Below, piece by piece: positions 28,612 to 38,750 of a DNA stretch of 64,000 bases (position 1 is the stretch's first letter; each line of letters opens with the position of its first letter). The notes beneath the pieces are model-generated. The model was not told the DNA's origin, ran no database searches, and was given only the letters and a program-made list of their open reading frames with translations. Position numbers and translations under genes: made by a program. The DNA is taken from the NCBI RefSeq assembly GCF_042660705.1, contig NZ_JBHSUQ010000001.1; one strand, given 5' to 3'. The stretch is from Undibacterium_A arcticum. Lineage in GTDB: Bacteria > Pseudomonadota > Gammaproteobacteria > Burkholderiales > Burkholderiaceae_D.

Positions 28612-28810
28612 GCAACGCCGGCGAGGTCAACAGGTGTCAGTACTGGAACGCCATTCAAATTGGGGCAGCGCACGGACGGCACCGCCCTCCTTTCCGCGAA
28701 ACGCTCGCCAAGCAATGACTTTGGCCAATAATAATTTAAATTCGGGCGACTCCTGTGCCGGCCGTTGAGGGCGACTCGGCTGCACCGCATTGCTTGCGTT
28801 GCGCGCGTTT

Positions 28811-29650
28811 TCAGTCTCCGCGAGGAATTCCGCGCAATCGTTCGGTGCGCCTGCGCAGCAACTCCATCGTCGTCAGCAGCAAGATGGAAAAGATCACCAG
28901 CACCGTCGCCACCGCCAGGATCGTCGGGCTGAGTTGTTCGCGCACGCCGGACCACATCTGACGCGGTACCGTGCGTTGCTCAACGCCGCTCAAAAACAGC
29001 GCGACAATCACTTCGTCAAAAGAGGTCGCAAACGCGAACAGGGCACCTGACACCACTCCCGGCGCAATCATCGGCAATTTGATTTTCCAGAAAGCATAAA
29101 ACGGGTTGGCGCCCAGGCTGCGCGCCGCACGCGTGAGATTGTCGTTGTAACCCACCAGCGTCGCCGTCACGGTGATCACGACAAACGGTGTGCCGAGCGC
29201 AGCGTGCGCAAGGACCAGCCCGGTCAAATTCCCCGCCAGCCCGACCTTGGTATAGAAGAAATACATGCCGACTGCCGCGATGACCAGCGGTACGATCATC
29301 GGCGACAGCAGCAGCGCGGTGATCCATCCCTTTCCTGGCAAATTCGGATGGCTGAGTCCGAGTGCCGCCAGCACCCCCAGTACCGTCGCGATCAGCGTTG
29401 CCAGGATCCCGACGGTCATCGTGTTTTTCAGCGCCAGCAACCAGTACGGACTAGTCATCATGTCTTCGTACCAGCGCAAGCAGAAATGCTGTATCGGGTA
29501 GTTAAAGTACGGTTCCGCGTTGAGCGACAGTGGTATCACCGCCAGCACCGGCAGCACCAGGAACATCAGGATACAGCCGCAGAACAGGAAATGGACGTAG
29601 CGCGCAGTAATGCCTTGCCATCCGACGTAGTCAGGAATATTTTTCATCAT
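28811..29650 (-). CDS. ABC transporter permease, PotC-like
   Basis: Second inner-membrane permease of a spermidine/putrescine-type importer, about 279 residues with six predicted helices. The EAA loop LTRAARSLGANPFYAFWKIK-LP, which contacts the ATPase, is clear. ATG 29650 is chosen because GAGTGAGAG lies upstream and the gene then starts just after the potB-like stop. Third membrane-associated component of the four-gene importer next to the Rieske locus. Confidence 0.9.
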   Translation of the reverse strand: MMKNIPDYVGWQGITARYVHFLFCGCILMFLVLPVLAVIPLSLNAEPYFNYPIQHFCLRWYEDMMTSPYWLLALKNTMTVGILATLIATVLGVLAALGLSHPNLPGKGWITALLLSPMIVPLVIAAVGMYFFYTKVGLAGNLTGLVLAHAALGTPFVVITVTATLVGYNDNLTRAARSLGANPFYAFWKIKLPMIAPGVVSGALFAFATSFDEVIVALFLSGVEQRTVPRQMWSGVREQLSPTILAVATVLVIFSILLLTTMELLRRRTERLRGIPRGD

Positions 29651-29659
29651 CACTCTCAC

Positions 29660-30913
29660 TCAACCAAGTTTCATTCCGTTGCTGCCGACCAGCCGCGTAT
29701 AGATCATGTACAACACGGTCACGCTCAGCAAGAGCATCATCCCGAGTGCACTGGCGAGCCCCCAGTTCAGCGTGGTATTGACCTGCTCCGCGACAAAATA
29801 GCTGACCATCTGATCGTTGCCGCCGCCCACCATCGCCGGGGTGATGTAGTAGCCTAGCGCGAGGATGAATACCAGCATCCCGGCGGCGCTAACGCCCGGC
29901 ATGGTTTGCGGAAAATAGACAGCGACGAACGACCGGATCGGCCCCGCGCCCAGCGAGCGCGCGGCCCGCACATAGACCGGGGAGATGTTTTTCATCACGC
30001 TGTACAGGGACAGTATCGCGTACGGCAACAGGATGTGCGTGATCGCGATCAACACACCGAACCGGTTGAAGATCAACTTCAGTGGCTCTTGCGTCAGCCC
30101 CAAGTAGAGCAAGGCCTGATTCACCAAGCCTTCCGATTGCAAAAGCACCACCCATGCGGTAGTCCTCACCAGGATCGAGGTCCAGAACGGCAGCAGCACC
30201 AGGATCATCAACAGGTTGCTGGTGCGCGCAGGGAGGTTCGCCAGCAGATAAGCGACCGGGTACGCCAGCAGCAGGCAGATTACCGTTACCGCCGCGCTGA
30301 TCAAGAAAGTGCGCCCAAACACATCCATATATAAGCGCGAGTCTTCCGATTCGCGCGCGATCGATCCGTTCGAATCGAAACGCAAGTCGAACGCCGTCAG
30401 GTAATAACCGGCGGTGAACGCGCCGGAGTAATTGCGAATCAGCGTCCAGGTTTCCGTCTTTCCCCAGCGCCCGTCGATCCCGATCATGCGATCTTGCGCG
30501 GAGCTGGACGCCCCGCTGCCCTCGCTGCCGAGTTGGCGCGCGGTTTTGGTAAACAGGCCACGGGTGCCGGACTGCACGTAGTTGAAACGGGAACCGAGTT
30601 TGCTGACTTCCAGGTTGCTGCTGGCTCGGAGCTCGTCGCTCAGCGCCTTGAACACGGCCTCTTCGGGCAACGCCGAAATTTTCGGCTCCCACTGCGTCAA
30701 CATGCTTGTCGTCTTGGGCAGGCTGGCCGGCACGATGCTGTTGTCGACGCTATTGAACAGAAGCTCGACAATCGGGACCATGAAAGTGATCAGTATGAAC
30801 AACAACAATGGAATCACCAGGCCGAACGCTTTCATTCGGTTCCAATGTTCCGATCGTTTCAAACTTACCGCCAGGCCCTGATCGGCGGCGTTGATGACAA
30901 CGGATGCACTCAT
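29660..30913 (-). CDS. ABC transporter permease, PotB-like, with a large periplasmic insert
   Basis: Permease of 417 residues. The first helix (AFGLVIPLLLFILITFMVPI) is separated from the five-helix core (from VFGRTFLISAAVTVICLLLA) by about 130 polar residues, roughly 55-190, that would lie in the periplasm. The core carries the EAA loop VRAARSLGAGPIRSFVAVYF. Standard PotB is ~280 residues; the long form is found in some proteobacterial polyamine/opine-type importers. It lies between the binding protein and the PotC-like gene. Confidence 0.9.
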   Translation of the reverse strand: MSASVVINAADQGLAVSLKRSEHWNRMKAFGLVIPLLLFILITFMVPIVELLFNSVDNSIVPASLPKTTSMLTQWEPKISALPEEAVFKALSDELRASSNLEVSKLGSRFNYVQSGTRGLFTKTARQLGSEGSGASSSAQDRMIGIDGRWGKTETWTLIRNYSGAFTAGYYLTAFDLRFDSNGSIARESEDSRLYMDVFGRTFLISAAVTVICLLLAYPVAYLLANLPARTSNLLMILVLLPFWTSILVRTTAWVVLLQSEGLVNQALLYLGLTQEPLKLIFNRFGVLIAITHILLPYAILSLYSVMKNISPVYVRAARSLGAGPIRSFVAVYFPQTMPGVSAAGMLVFILALGYYITPAMVGGGNDQMVSYFVAEQVNTTLNWGLASALGMMLLLSVTVLYMIYTRLVGSNGMKLG

Positions 30914-31016
30914 TTCTTCTACCCTGTCTCGTTTCAACATCTTAGTTCTGCATGAACCATGCCTCGTCCCTCGCGCGAAGAGATGCGCTGCAATGCAACT
31001 CTTCGCGCACAGTCTC

Positions 31017-32079
31017 TTATTTCGAGAGCCAAACAGCGAACTTCTGGTTTACTTCATCGATATTTTCGGACCACCAGTCGGCGTCGAGCTGCAATGCGGT
31101 CTTGGTGTTTTCCGGGGCGGTCGGCAGATAGGGCAAAACCTTGGCGTCCACGTGTTGCATTGCCGACTTGCGCAATGGGCCATACGAAACGTAACGGGTC
31201 TGCGCAGCCAGCACCTCCGGCGTGGTGCCGGCGGCAATCAATTGGCGGGCCGCCGCCAGGTTCTTGCTGCCTTTGACGATACCGTACACTTCGGCCACCT
31301 GGACCTGTCCATCCCAAATCAGCTTGAACGGTTGTTTGTCGACTACGATCGCGTCATACACGCGGCCGCTATACGAGGTGGTCATCGCGACCTCGCCACT
31401 CGACAGCAATTGTGGCGGTTGTGCACCGGCCTCCCACCAGACAATATTGCTCTTGATGGTGTCGAGCTTTCAGCGCACGCCCGATGCCGCCTGGGGCGCC
31501 CAACACCTTGTACACGTCGGCGGTCGGCACGCCGTCCGCCAGCAGCGCCAACTCAAGATTAGCGCGCGCCGCCTTTTTCATCCCGCGCTTGCCAGGGAAT
31601 TTTTTCAGGTCGAAAAAATCCTTGACGCTACTCGGCTTTGCACCGTTGAAACGCGTATCGTTATAGGCAATGATATTGGCCCAGGTAAGGCTGCCGACCG
31701 CGCACTTGGTAATCGCACCTTTCACGAAATCGTCGGCGACGGACGTTCCGTCCCTGGATGCCGTCAGGATGCTGGCATCCATCCGCTCAAGCAAGCCTTC
31801 GTCGCATGCACGAACTGCATCCTGCATTTCCAGGTCGACCACATCCCAGGTCACATTGCCTGATTTCACCTGCGAACGGATTTGCGCCAGACCACCGCTG
31901 TAGTCTTCGATTAAGACCTTGACGCCGGTCTTTTGCATAAAATCCTTGACGAAGGTCTCCTGCTGGCTTTTACCGTATGCACCGCCCCATGTCGCCATGG
32001 TGATCGGATTAGCCGTGGCAGGCGGAACGACAGCCGCGAGAACCATGGCGGAAGCGAGTATCTTTAAAGTGAAAGTCAT
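31017..32079 (-). CDS. ABC transporter binding protein, PotD-like (one frameshift)
   Basis: Periplasmic polyamine/opine-type binding protein with signal peptide MTFTLKILASAMVLAAVVPP and mature start NPITMATWGGAYGKSQQETF. The first frame covers up to GAPGGIGRALK. The frame breaks at ~31470 (AAAGCTCGAC, two A short of AAAAAGCTCGAC, which would read KKLDTIKSN), and the C-terminal part LLSSGEVAMTTSYSGRVYDA follows. Restored length is 354 residues. Second gene of the importer. The ligand is not known, and position suggests the substrate of the Rieske pathway. Confidence 0.88.
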
Positions 32080-32136
32080 TGTCTTCTCCAGTGTAATTAG
32101 TATGAGAACTACGTCGCGACCGACCGGTCGTTTACT

Positions 32137-33236
32137 TCAATTCAACGCCAGGCAGTCTTCGGTTTGCCATCCCGTCGAAATTGCCGAACCGATTTCCGGT
32201 GGGGCGCTGATTCGCGCATTCGGCACCTTGATGACGAAATTCGGCTGGCCGCAGATGTCGACCACGATGCGCAGGTGATCGCCGTGATAGACGGAATTCT
32301 TGACGATCCCGTGGAACCGATTGTTCACTGACGCGCTGGCGTCCCCGATCTGTACTCGCTCAGGCCGCAAGGAAATCGTGGTTTCCGAGCCGACCTGGAG
32401 GCCGCGCGGTGACGTCGCCGACACGGTTTCACCGCTGCGCATGCGGATCTGGCAGGTGTCGCCTTGCACCGTGAGAACCCGGCCGTGCAGACTATTGTTT
32501 TCACCAATGAACTGCGCAACAAAGGCATTTTGAGGGCGTTCATACAACTCCTTGGGCGTCGCCAGCTGCTGGATCACGCCTTGATTGAATACCGCAATAC
32601 GGTCCGACATCGTCAACGCTTCACCCTGGTCGTGGGTCACGTACACGAAGGTGATACCGCTTTCCTTGTGAATGCGCTTGATTTCGTATTGCATCTGTTC
32701 GCGCAACTGCTTGTCGAGCGCGCCCAGCGGTTCATCCATCAACACCAGCCTGGGCGCGAACACCAATGCGCGCGCCACTGCAATGCGTTGCTGCTGCCCT
32801 CCGGACAACTGGCCGGGCATGCGCGCGCCGAGGCCAGACATGTTCACCATCGCCAGCGCGGCGTCGATCTTCCGCTTTCTTTCGGCGTGCGGGACTTTTC
32901 TCACCGCCAGCGGAAACTCAAGATTTTCGCGGATAGACATGTGCGGGAACAGCGCATAGTTCTGGAACACCATGCCGATATCGCGTCGTTCTGGCGGAAT
33001 CCGGTTGATCGCCTTTCCCGCCAGCAGAATCTCACCGCTAGTTGCCGTTTCAAAGCCGGCAAGCATCATCAGGCAAGTAGTTTTCCCCGAGCCGGACGGG
33101 CCTAGCATCGTGAGAAATTCGTGCTCCCGCACGCTGAGGTTTAGGTCCTGGACAACCAGCGTTTCCCATCATAAGTTTTTTGAACTTGATGGAACCGGAC
33201 AAACGCCGTTTCCGAAGCTGAGTCTTGTGTCAACAT
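32137..33236 (-). CDS. ABC transporter ATPase, PotA-like (one frameshift)
   Basis: ATP-hydrolysing subunit: Walker A GPSGSGKTT, Q-loop MVFQNYALFPHMSI, signature LSGGQQQRIAVARAL, Walker B LVLMDEPLGALD, and a C-terminal TOBE domain (NSLHGRVLTVQGDTCQIRMR). The longest open frame starts at Walker A. The true start is ATG 33236 (MLTQDSASETAFVRFHQVQK) after GGAGGAGAG. Near 33164 AAACGCTGG lacks one A, and restoring it gives GKTLVVQDLNLSVRE. Length is 366 residues. First gene of the importer operon. Confidence 0.9.
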
Positions 33237-33333
33237 CTCTCCTCCAATTGCCGAGTCGATCGAATCGTTGTTGTTATCTGATCGAACGAGCGTTAAATAA
33301 CATTCCTGGATATGTTTCACGCAAGCGGCGATG

Positions 33334-34212
33334 CTACCTGCGCGTCAGCGTTATTTCCCGCCAGTTGCTGGTGGGCGTGAAGCCCAGCACCTCGCGCGCC
33401 TGACTGCCGTCGAACACAGAAGCGTAGGGGTTTTTCTCGAATCGCTGCTTGTCGCGGATTTCGGGCAATTTTCCCAGCGCACGCTGCAGCCAGACCAGTG
33501 TCGGCTCGTCACGGCAACTGTCTTCCGCCGTGATGAAAAATACCCCGAACTTGACGTCGCGCGCGGTGAGCGCACATTCAAATGCGCGCGCACAATCTTC
33601 CGGGCTAATATAATAAAACAGCCAGCGCGTATCGATGTCGGCTGCGCGCGCCACGGTCGGCTGAATATTTTCAGGGATCAGCACCATCATCGGACGCAGG
33701 CACAGCACCTCGATATCGCCACGCCGCACAAAGCTTTGCGCAATCTCTTCCATGATCAGCTTGCTCACACTGTAAGCCTGGACCGGGTAGCGCGCATGCG
33801 CCTCGTCGATCGGAAGATAGTCCGGCGCGAACGCGGGATTCGCTTCAGACAGCCCGCAGGCAGAAACGCTGGAACACAGCACTACCCGCCGTATTCCCAA
33901 CTCATGCGCAGCCTGCAATACGTTCCATGTGCCCAGCACGTTGACGTGGATATACGCTTCCGGACTAGCCTGCAAATCAAAATCAATTGCCGCCAAATGG
34001 ATCACCGCATCGACACCAGCCAATTCGCGGCGCAACGCAGCGAGATCGAGCACATCGACTTCGGCGTAAGGCAAGTCTTGCGGCGGACGTTTCAGGTCCA
34101 GCACCTTCACGTCGAAGGTATGCATCAATTGCTTGACCACATACTGGCCAAGCCTGCCGCTACCTCCGGTAACAGCGATTATTTTCCGTAGAGAATCACC
34201 CGTTGTAGCCAT
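33334..34212 (-). CDS. NAD-dependent epimerase/dehydrogenase (extended SDR)
   Basis: Extended short-chain dehydrogenase of 292 residues. The nucleotide-binding motif is VTGGSGRLGQYVV, with DVDVLDLAAL and IHLAAIDFD after it. The catalytic pair is in YSVSKLIMEEIAQ (Tyr-x3-Lys), with serine in LCSSVSACG. The substrate cannot be told. It lies between the importer and the ferredoxin reductase gene on the same strand, so it probably serves the same catabolic unit, acting on an alcohol or sugar-like intermediate. Confidence 0.85.
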   Translation of the reverse strand: MATTGDSLRKIIAVTGGSGRLGQYVVKQLMHTFDVKVLDLKRPPQDLPYAEVDVLDLAALRRELAGVDAVIHLAAIDFDLQASPEAYIHVNVLGTWNVLQAAHELGIRRVVLCSSVSACGLSEANPAFAPDYLPIDEAHARYPVQAYSVSKLIMEEIAQSFVRRGDIEVLCLRPMMVLIPENIQPTVARAADIDTRWLFYYISPEDCARAFECALTARDVKFGVFFITAEDSCRDEPTLVWLQRALGKLPEIRDKQRFEKNPYASVFDGSQAREVLGFTPTSNWREITLTRR

Positions 34213-34361
34213 GAAACAAACTCCTCACTTCAATTAAAATTTTGCCTGCTCTGCGCTCTAGGGACTGAGTCGATAATATTCGATACATACCCTTACTACG
34301 ACCGATAAAAATTGATGGGGCTGTGAATATTTCTCATTCGTTCACAGCTTGCAATATGTGC

Positions 34362-35579
34362 TCACATCAGCGCACGTAAAGAAACGCTGCTGTCAGCGAG
34401 CGCATCGGCGTTCAGGCTTTGTCCGGATGCGGCGAGACGCTTAAATACCGCCATGTCGCGCCCGCTGTTCACCGTGGTTGCGGCTTGCAGTCTGCCGTCC
34501 GCATCCAGCGCGAGCACCGAGAACGCTCCCGCATGCACCCCCTTGCGGCGGATCAAGTTGTGTTGCTCCGAAAAAAAACCCAGCGTCTGTAGGTTGCAAT
34601 CGTATTGGTCCGACCACAGCCAGGGCAGTTCGGAATATATCGCGTTGCCGCCCAGCATGTTGAGCGCGGCGGTCACCGGCTGATTTTGTGCGACCTGCCA
34701 TGATTCGACCCGCACATGCTTGCCGAGCAAAGGATTGAAGTGGTTGGTGACGTCGCCCGCCGCGAAGATGTCGGGATCGTCGGTGCGGCAACATTCATCG
34801 ACCACGATGCCATTGTTGACGGATAGCTGCGCATGCTGCGCCAGCTCGACATTGGGTAGCGCGCCGATGCCGACGACCACGATATCGGCCGGCACATCGC
34901 CCTTGCTGGTGCGCACCACTGCGCTGTCGGCGCCGTGCGAGATAACCTGGTGGGACACGGTGTCGAGCAGGATGTTGACCCTGCGCGCGGCATGCAAGTC
35001 ATGCATGTAAGCGCCGACCGCCGCCGGCATCGTGCGCTGCAACAGCCTGCCGGCGCTTTCGATGACGGCAACATCGCATCCGCACACGCTCGCCGATGCG
35101 GCGACTTCCAGTCCGATGAATCCTCCGCCCAGCACTACAACTCTTTTCCCGGGATGCAGCGCACTGCGCAGCCGGCGCGCGTCTGCCAAGGTGCGCAAAT
35201 AATAGATTTTCGGTTGCCCCGATACCGGGCCGGGAAACGGCCGCGCACGCGAACCGGTGGCGAGCAGCAGCCGATCGTAGGCGATCGCCGCGCCGTCATT
35301 CAGATGCAGCGTTTTGCGACTGCGGTCGATTTCAGCCACTCGTTTGCCCAGCCTCAGCTCGACCTTGTTTTCCGCATAGTAGCCATGCCCGTTGATGAAC
35401 ACGCCGGCTTCGGCATCGACGGACCGCAGCACGTCTTTCGACAGCAGCGGACGATCGTATGGAATATCGGGCTCGTCGCCGACCATGCAGATTCTTGCCG
35501 ACGGCGCATGCTGCTGCAAAGTTTCCGCCGCCCGCCGCGCGGCTTGGCCGGCACCCACGATAAGGTATTTGGTATCCAT
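34362..35579 (-). CDS. Rhodocoxin/putidaredoxin-type ferredoxin reductase
   Basis: FAD-dependent NAD(P)H:ferredoxin reductase of 405 residues. The FAD-binding start is MDTKYLIVGAGQAARRAAET, the NAD-binding motif VVVLGGGFIGLEVAASASV, and DDPDIFAAGDVTNHFN the second FAD site. It is the presumed electron donor to the Rieske ferredoxin at 38751-39086 and so to the terminal oxygenase. ATG 35579 begins the family N terminus; the open frame extends upstream only through antisense-like sequence of the amidase. It follows the amidase by 13 bp. Confidence 0.92.
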   Translation of the reverse strand: MDTKYLIVGAGQAARRAAETLQQHAPSARICMVGDEPDIPYDRPLLSKDVLRSVDAEAGVFINGHGYYAENKVELRLGKRVAEIDRSRKTLHLNDGAAIAYDRLLLATGSRARPFPGPVSGQPKIYYLRTLADARRLRSALHPGKRVVVLGGGFIGLEVAASASVCGCDVAVIESAGRLLQRTMPAAVGAYMHDLHAARRVNILLDTVSHQVISHGADSAVVRTSKGDVPADIVVVGIGALPNVELAQHAQLSVNNGIVVDECCRTDDPDIFAAGDVTNHFNPLLGKHVRVESWQVAQNQPVTAALNMLGGNAIYSELPWLWSDQYDCNLQTLGFFSEQHNLIRRKGVHAGAFSVLALDADGRLQAATTVNSGRDMAVFKRLAASGQSLNADALADSSVSLRALM

Positions 35580-35592
35580 ATCATCTCCACCT

Positions 35593-36891
35593 TCAGGCGC
35601 CGACGGCCTTGTTTTGCGACAACATGCGTTCGACCCATCTGGCCGCGCGCAACAGTCGCTCATCGCCGAAGCGCGCACCCACCAGTTGCACGCCGATCGG
35701 CAATCCGTTCGCGCTATTGAACGCCGGCAGCGAAATCGTCGGCAAACCAAGCAGCATCCACATGCGGCTGAAAATCGGGTCACCGGTGGCGTCGACGCCG
35801 GCCGGCGCCGCACCTGGGGCGCTGGGGGCCAGCAAGATGTCCCATTGCTCCAGCACCGGTTCGATCTGGCGCGCCCCCTGCTCCGCGGAGCAGAGCGCGT
35901 GCACATAGTCGTTGCGATCGATGTCGGTGCCGAATTCGATCAGCTCCCGGATCGATCCGCTCAACTGTTCGCGCGCGGTGTCGTATTCGTACGCGAGACT
36001 GCGCGCAACCTCGTATGCCATCAGGGTTTTTTGCAATGACGGGAAGCGGGAAAAGCTGTCCGGCAAGCTCACTTCGCCGACGCGAGCACCCATTAGCGAC
36101 AGCGACAACGCAAGTTTTTCAAGGCCGTCGCGTGTCTCGGACGAAGCATCCAGCCACGACGCTGTCCGGCACAACCCGATCGAAGGCGCCCAGGCTGAAG
36201 AAACCTCTTCCGGCTCTGGCGCCAGTTCCAGCAGCGCAGCACGCAGCAAGGCCGCATCCGTGACGCTGCGCGTCAGCGTACCTAGCGTGTCGAGCGAATG
36301 CGCGAGCCCCTTGACGCCGGTCAGATCGAAATCGCCGTAGGTCGGCTTATAGCCGACCACGCCACAGTACGATGCCGGGCGGATCAGCGAGCCGGCCGTC
36401 TGCGAACCAAGCGCGCCAGGGACCATGCGGTCGGCCACTGCCGCAGCCGATCCGCTGGATGACCCGCCCGGCGTATGCTTGGGATTGCGCGGGTTGCATG
36501 TCTTTCCCGGCTTGAAAAAAGCGAATTCCGTGGTGACGGTTTTACCGACGATTAAGGCGCCGGCACGCCTCAGCAGCGCGACAGGCGCGGCATCCATTCG
36601 TGGCCGATGTGCGCGGTAGATCGGCGAGCCGTACTCGGTCGGCATGTCCGCGGTGTTGATGATGTCCTTGACGCCGATCGGCACCCCGTGCAGCGGTCCC
36701 TGGCCCGGCTGCGCATCCAGCTTGCGCGCCTGTTCCAGCACCGAATCGGGGTCGACGAACTGCCACGCGCCGACCTCGGCTTCGCGCTGTTTGATGCGGG
36801 CCAGGCAGTCCTGCGCCAGTTCTGTGGCGCTGATACGTTTGTCGCGGATCGCCTGGGCCGCGTCGGCGATGCCGAGTTCATGTAGGTTCAT
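35593..36891 (-). CDS. Amidase signature family hydrolase
   Basis: Amidase of 432 residues with the Ser-cisSer-Lys triad: lysine in HGVPIGVKDIINTADMPTEY, serines in TPGGSSSGSAAAVADRMVPG, and GSQTAGSLIRPASYCGVVGY following. This family hydrolyses amides, ureides or carbamates. Beside DUF1116 and a Rieske oxygenase it probably releases nitrogen from an amide intermediate. It overlaps the DUF1116 gene by 14 bp, so the two are translationally coupled. Confidence 0.92.
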   Translation of the reverse strand: MNLHELGIADAAQAIRDKRISATELAQDCLARIKQREAEVGAWQFVDPDSVLEQARKLDAQPGQGPLHGVPIGVKDIINTADMPTEYGSPIYRAHRPRMDAAPVALLRRAGALIVGKTVTTEFAFFKPGKTCNPRNPKHTPGGSSSGSAAAVADRMVPGALGSQTAGSLIRPASYCGVVGYKPTYGDFDLTGVKGLAHSLDTLGTLTRSVTDAALLRAALLELAPEPEEVSSAWAPSIGLCRTASWLDASSETRDGLEKLALSLSLMGARVGEVSLPDSFSRFPSLQKTLMAYEVARSLAYEYDTAREQLSGSIRELIEFGTDIDRNDYVHALCSAEQGARQIEPVLEQWDILLAPSAPGAAPAGVDATGDPIFSRMWMLLGLPTISLPAFNSANGLPIGVQLVGARFGDERLLRAARWVERMLSQNKAVGA

Positions 36892-38107
36892 TGCTATCCT
36901 CCAGCGTATGCCATGCCTGCTCGAACGGTGCGCGTGGGGCGAAATAAAAGCCGCCGTCGAGCCGGCCTTGTTCTCCTTGCCGGTCCAGCACGCCCAGGCT
37001 AATCACCGGTGTTTGCGACATCGCTTGGGTGCGACGTACGGTGAGGCCGGTGCACAAGCCGCCGATGTGAACAAATGCCGGGTGGCTGGTTTGCAGCAGT
37101 GCGGTCGGAAATTGCAGCGCATGCTCGCCGCATACGGCATCCAATCTGGCGCGCGTGGTCGGCGCATGCGAGGCCGCCATCGCGCCGCCGCCGAATGCAT
37201 CGATAATCGCGCTGTCGCCGATCGCGCCCAACGCGCGTTCTTGCAGCAAGGGCCCTGCCCCAGGGACCAGCGGCGGCGTGGCGGGCGTCACAAACCAGCA
37301 CCCCGGCGCTGCCGCAATCTGGATCCCGAAGCTATGGCCGTTGCCACCGATCGCGGTGACGACGCCGCTGCCAGCCACGCCTTCCGCTGCGCGCAATACG
37401 CACTTGACCGCCGCCATCCAGACATTCAAAAAAAACGCCGGCGCACGATCGAGGAAGGCGACAACTTCGGCCGACATATTGTCCGCGGCGGCGGATTGGC
37501 GCAGGCGCTCCAGCAACAGCGCACTGCCTGCGATGGTACGACCATGGCAATCGTCACCTTGCTGCAACGCACGGTCCGCCAGTGCAATCAAATCGATTTC
37601 CGCGCCATCGAGCAGCGGCGCGAGTTGCGGCGCCAGCACGGTATTGATCCAGCGCAGCCGTTCGAGCACTGCGTCGCTGCACAACCCGACCCGCATCACC
37701 GGACCGTCGCCGCCGTTGATGGTGCTGTATCCGCAGCGCCACGGCGCCTGTGCGTCGTGCACCACCAGCACCGCCATGCTCGGCGAAAGAATGTCGGCGA
37801 GCGGGATCGCGGCGCGGCAATCCTGCGCCGGCTTCAGGCACACCGCACCCGAATCGAGCAGGTGGTTCGCCATCTCGACCGAACTGGCCCAACCTTCATA
37901 GAGGATTGCCATCACCGCCGAATTGCGCTGCGGACGCGGCAGCGTGGATGCGGCGGCGATCGGCGGTCCCGCATGCAGCAGCGTGCGTCCAGCCAACGGC
38001 AATACATCGGATGCCCTGGCGACACCGCACAGCATGGGCCGCACTGCCAGCATGCGTCCGATCGCATCCGCGTCCGGACTGGCGTTTTGCATGTCACTCA
38101 CGCGCAT
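36878..38107 (-). CDS. DUF1116 family protein (AllG/YlbE-like)
   Basis: About 409 residues. MRVGLCSDAVLERLRWINTV, GDDCHGRTIAGSALLLERL and GDSAIIDAFGGGAMAASHAP match the DUF1116 family. In E. coli a member (YlbE/AllG) works with FdrA and YlbF/AllH in oxamate carbamoyl transfer during allantoin breakdown. Neither partner is present here. Start ATG 38107 overlaps the previous stop, and ATG 38092 is possible. A carbamoyl- or acyl-transfer role together with the adjacent amidase is inference. Confidence 0.8.
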   Translation of the reverse strand: MRVSDMQNASPDADAIGRMLAVRPMLCGVARASDVLPLAGRTLLHAGPPIAAASTLPRPQRNSAVMAILYEGWASSVEMANHLLDSGAVCLKPAQDCRAAIPLADILSPSMAVLVVHDAQAPWRCGYSTINGGDGPVMRVGLCSDAVLERLRWINTVLAPQLAPLLDGAEIDLIALADRALQQGDDCHGRTIAGSALLLERLRQSAAADNMSAEVVAFLDRAPAFFLNVWMAAVKCVLRAAEGVAGSGVVTAIGGNGHSFGIQIAAAPGCWFVTPATPPLVPGAGPLLQERALGAIGDSAIIDAFGGGAMAASHAPTTRARLDAVCGEHALQFPTALLQTSHPAFVHIGGLCTGLTVRRTQAMSQTPVISLGVLDRQGEQGRLDGGFYFAPRAPFEQAWHTLEDSNEPT

Positions 38108-38723
38108 CCCCTGTTGGTTCCACCCACGATTCAGCAAATGCAAGAAACGCCGAATTCAGGCGACCGCCGAGAAAATCGCGTTCTATCACAACACCTGGCA
38201 ATCCTTGCCCGTTCAGCAAAATTTCGCCTCGGTCGGCGCCCTGGAACACGCTGTACATCTGGTGTTTGCCGGTCGCGCTCAAATCAGGGCCGACGTCGGC
38301 GGCAAACGGCTGCTGCAACCCGGACCAGTTCAGCGTCAGTTCGACGCCATCCGCTTTCAGGGTCTCACCCCAGCGCGACTGCTCGCTAGTGTCACTGCCG
38401 CCACCGCTTGCCTGATGCAGCGACACATGGGACAGCGCCGGCACATTGCGGAAGGCACCGAAGCACGGCACAAATTCCCCCAGCAGATAGCGCATCAGCG
38501 GCAAGTTGTCCGCAATGCACAGGTTGGGCACCTCCGGATAGCCGGCCGGCGTGTCCGGCGCGCCAATAACCAGGATGCCGCGCCCCCGCCCAAACGGCGA
38601 GATCACCACCTTGAAGTACAGCGCGAGCGTGATCCATGGGCCGCTCAGGTGCGCGGGATCCTTCAGATAAATGCCGGGATTCTCGCCGGACCAGCTAACC
38701 ACACCTGGGTTAATGATTGACAT
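38094..38723 (-). CDS. Protein of unknown function in the Rieske operon
   Basis: 209 residues from ATG 38723 (MSIINPGVVSWSGENPGIYL) with TTGGAG six bases upstream. I do not recognise a family. There is no signal peptide or obvious membrane helix. It is rich in Gly/Leu with short hydrophobic segments (WITLALYFKVVISPFGRGRG, VVIERDFLGGRLNSAFLAFA). It begins 27 bp after the Rieske ferredoxin stop and overlaps the DUF1116 start, so it is co-transcribed and co-translated with them. Confidence 0.75.
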   Translation of the reverse strand: MSIINPGVVSWSGENPGIYLKDPAHLSGPWITLALYFKVVISPFGRGRGILVIGAPDTPAGYPEVPNLCIADNLPLMRYLLGEFVPCFGAFRNVPALSHVSLHQASGGGSDTSEQSRWGETLKADGVELTLNWSGLQQPFAADVGPDLSATGKHQMYSVFQGADRGEILLNGQGLPGVVIERDFLGGRLNSAFLAFAESWVEPTGDARE

Positions 38724-38750
38724 ATACGCTCCAAAAACGGCTACCATGTT

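Noticed and set aside
36644..38389. 581-codon plus-strand open frame opposite amidase and DUF1116 genes
   Set aside because: Shadow frame; the minus-strand products have clear catalytic motifs and coupled starts.
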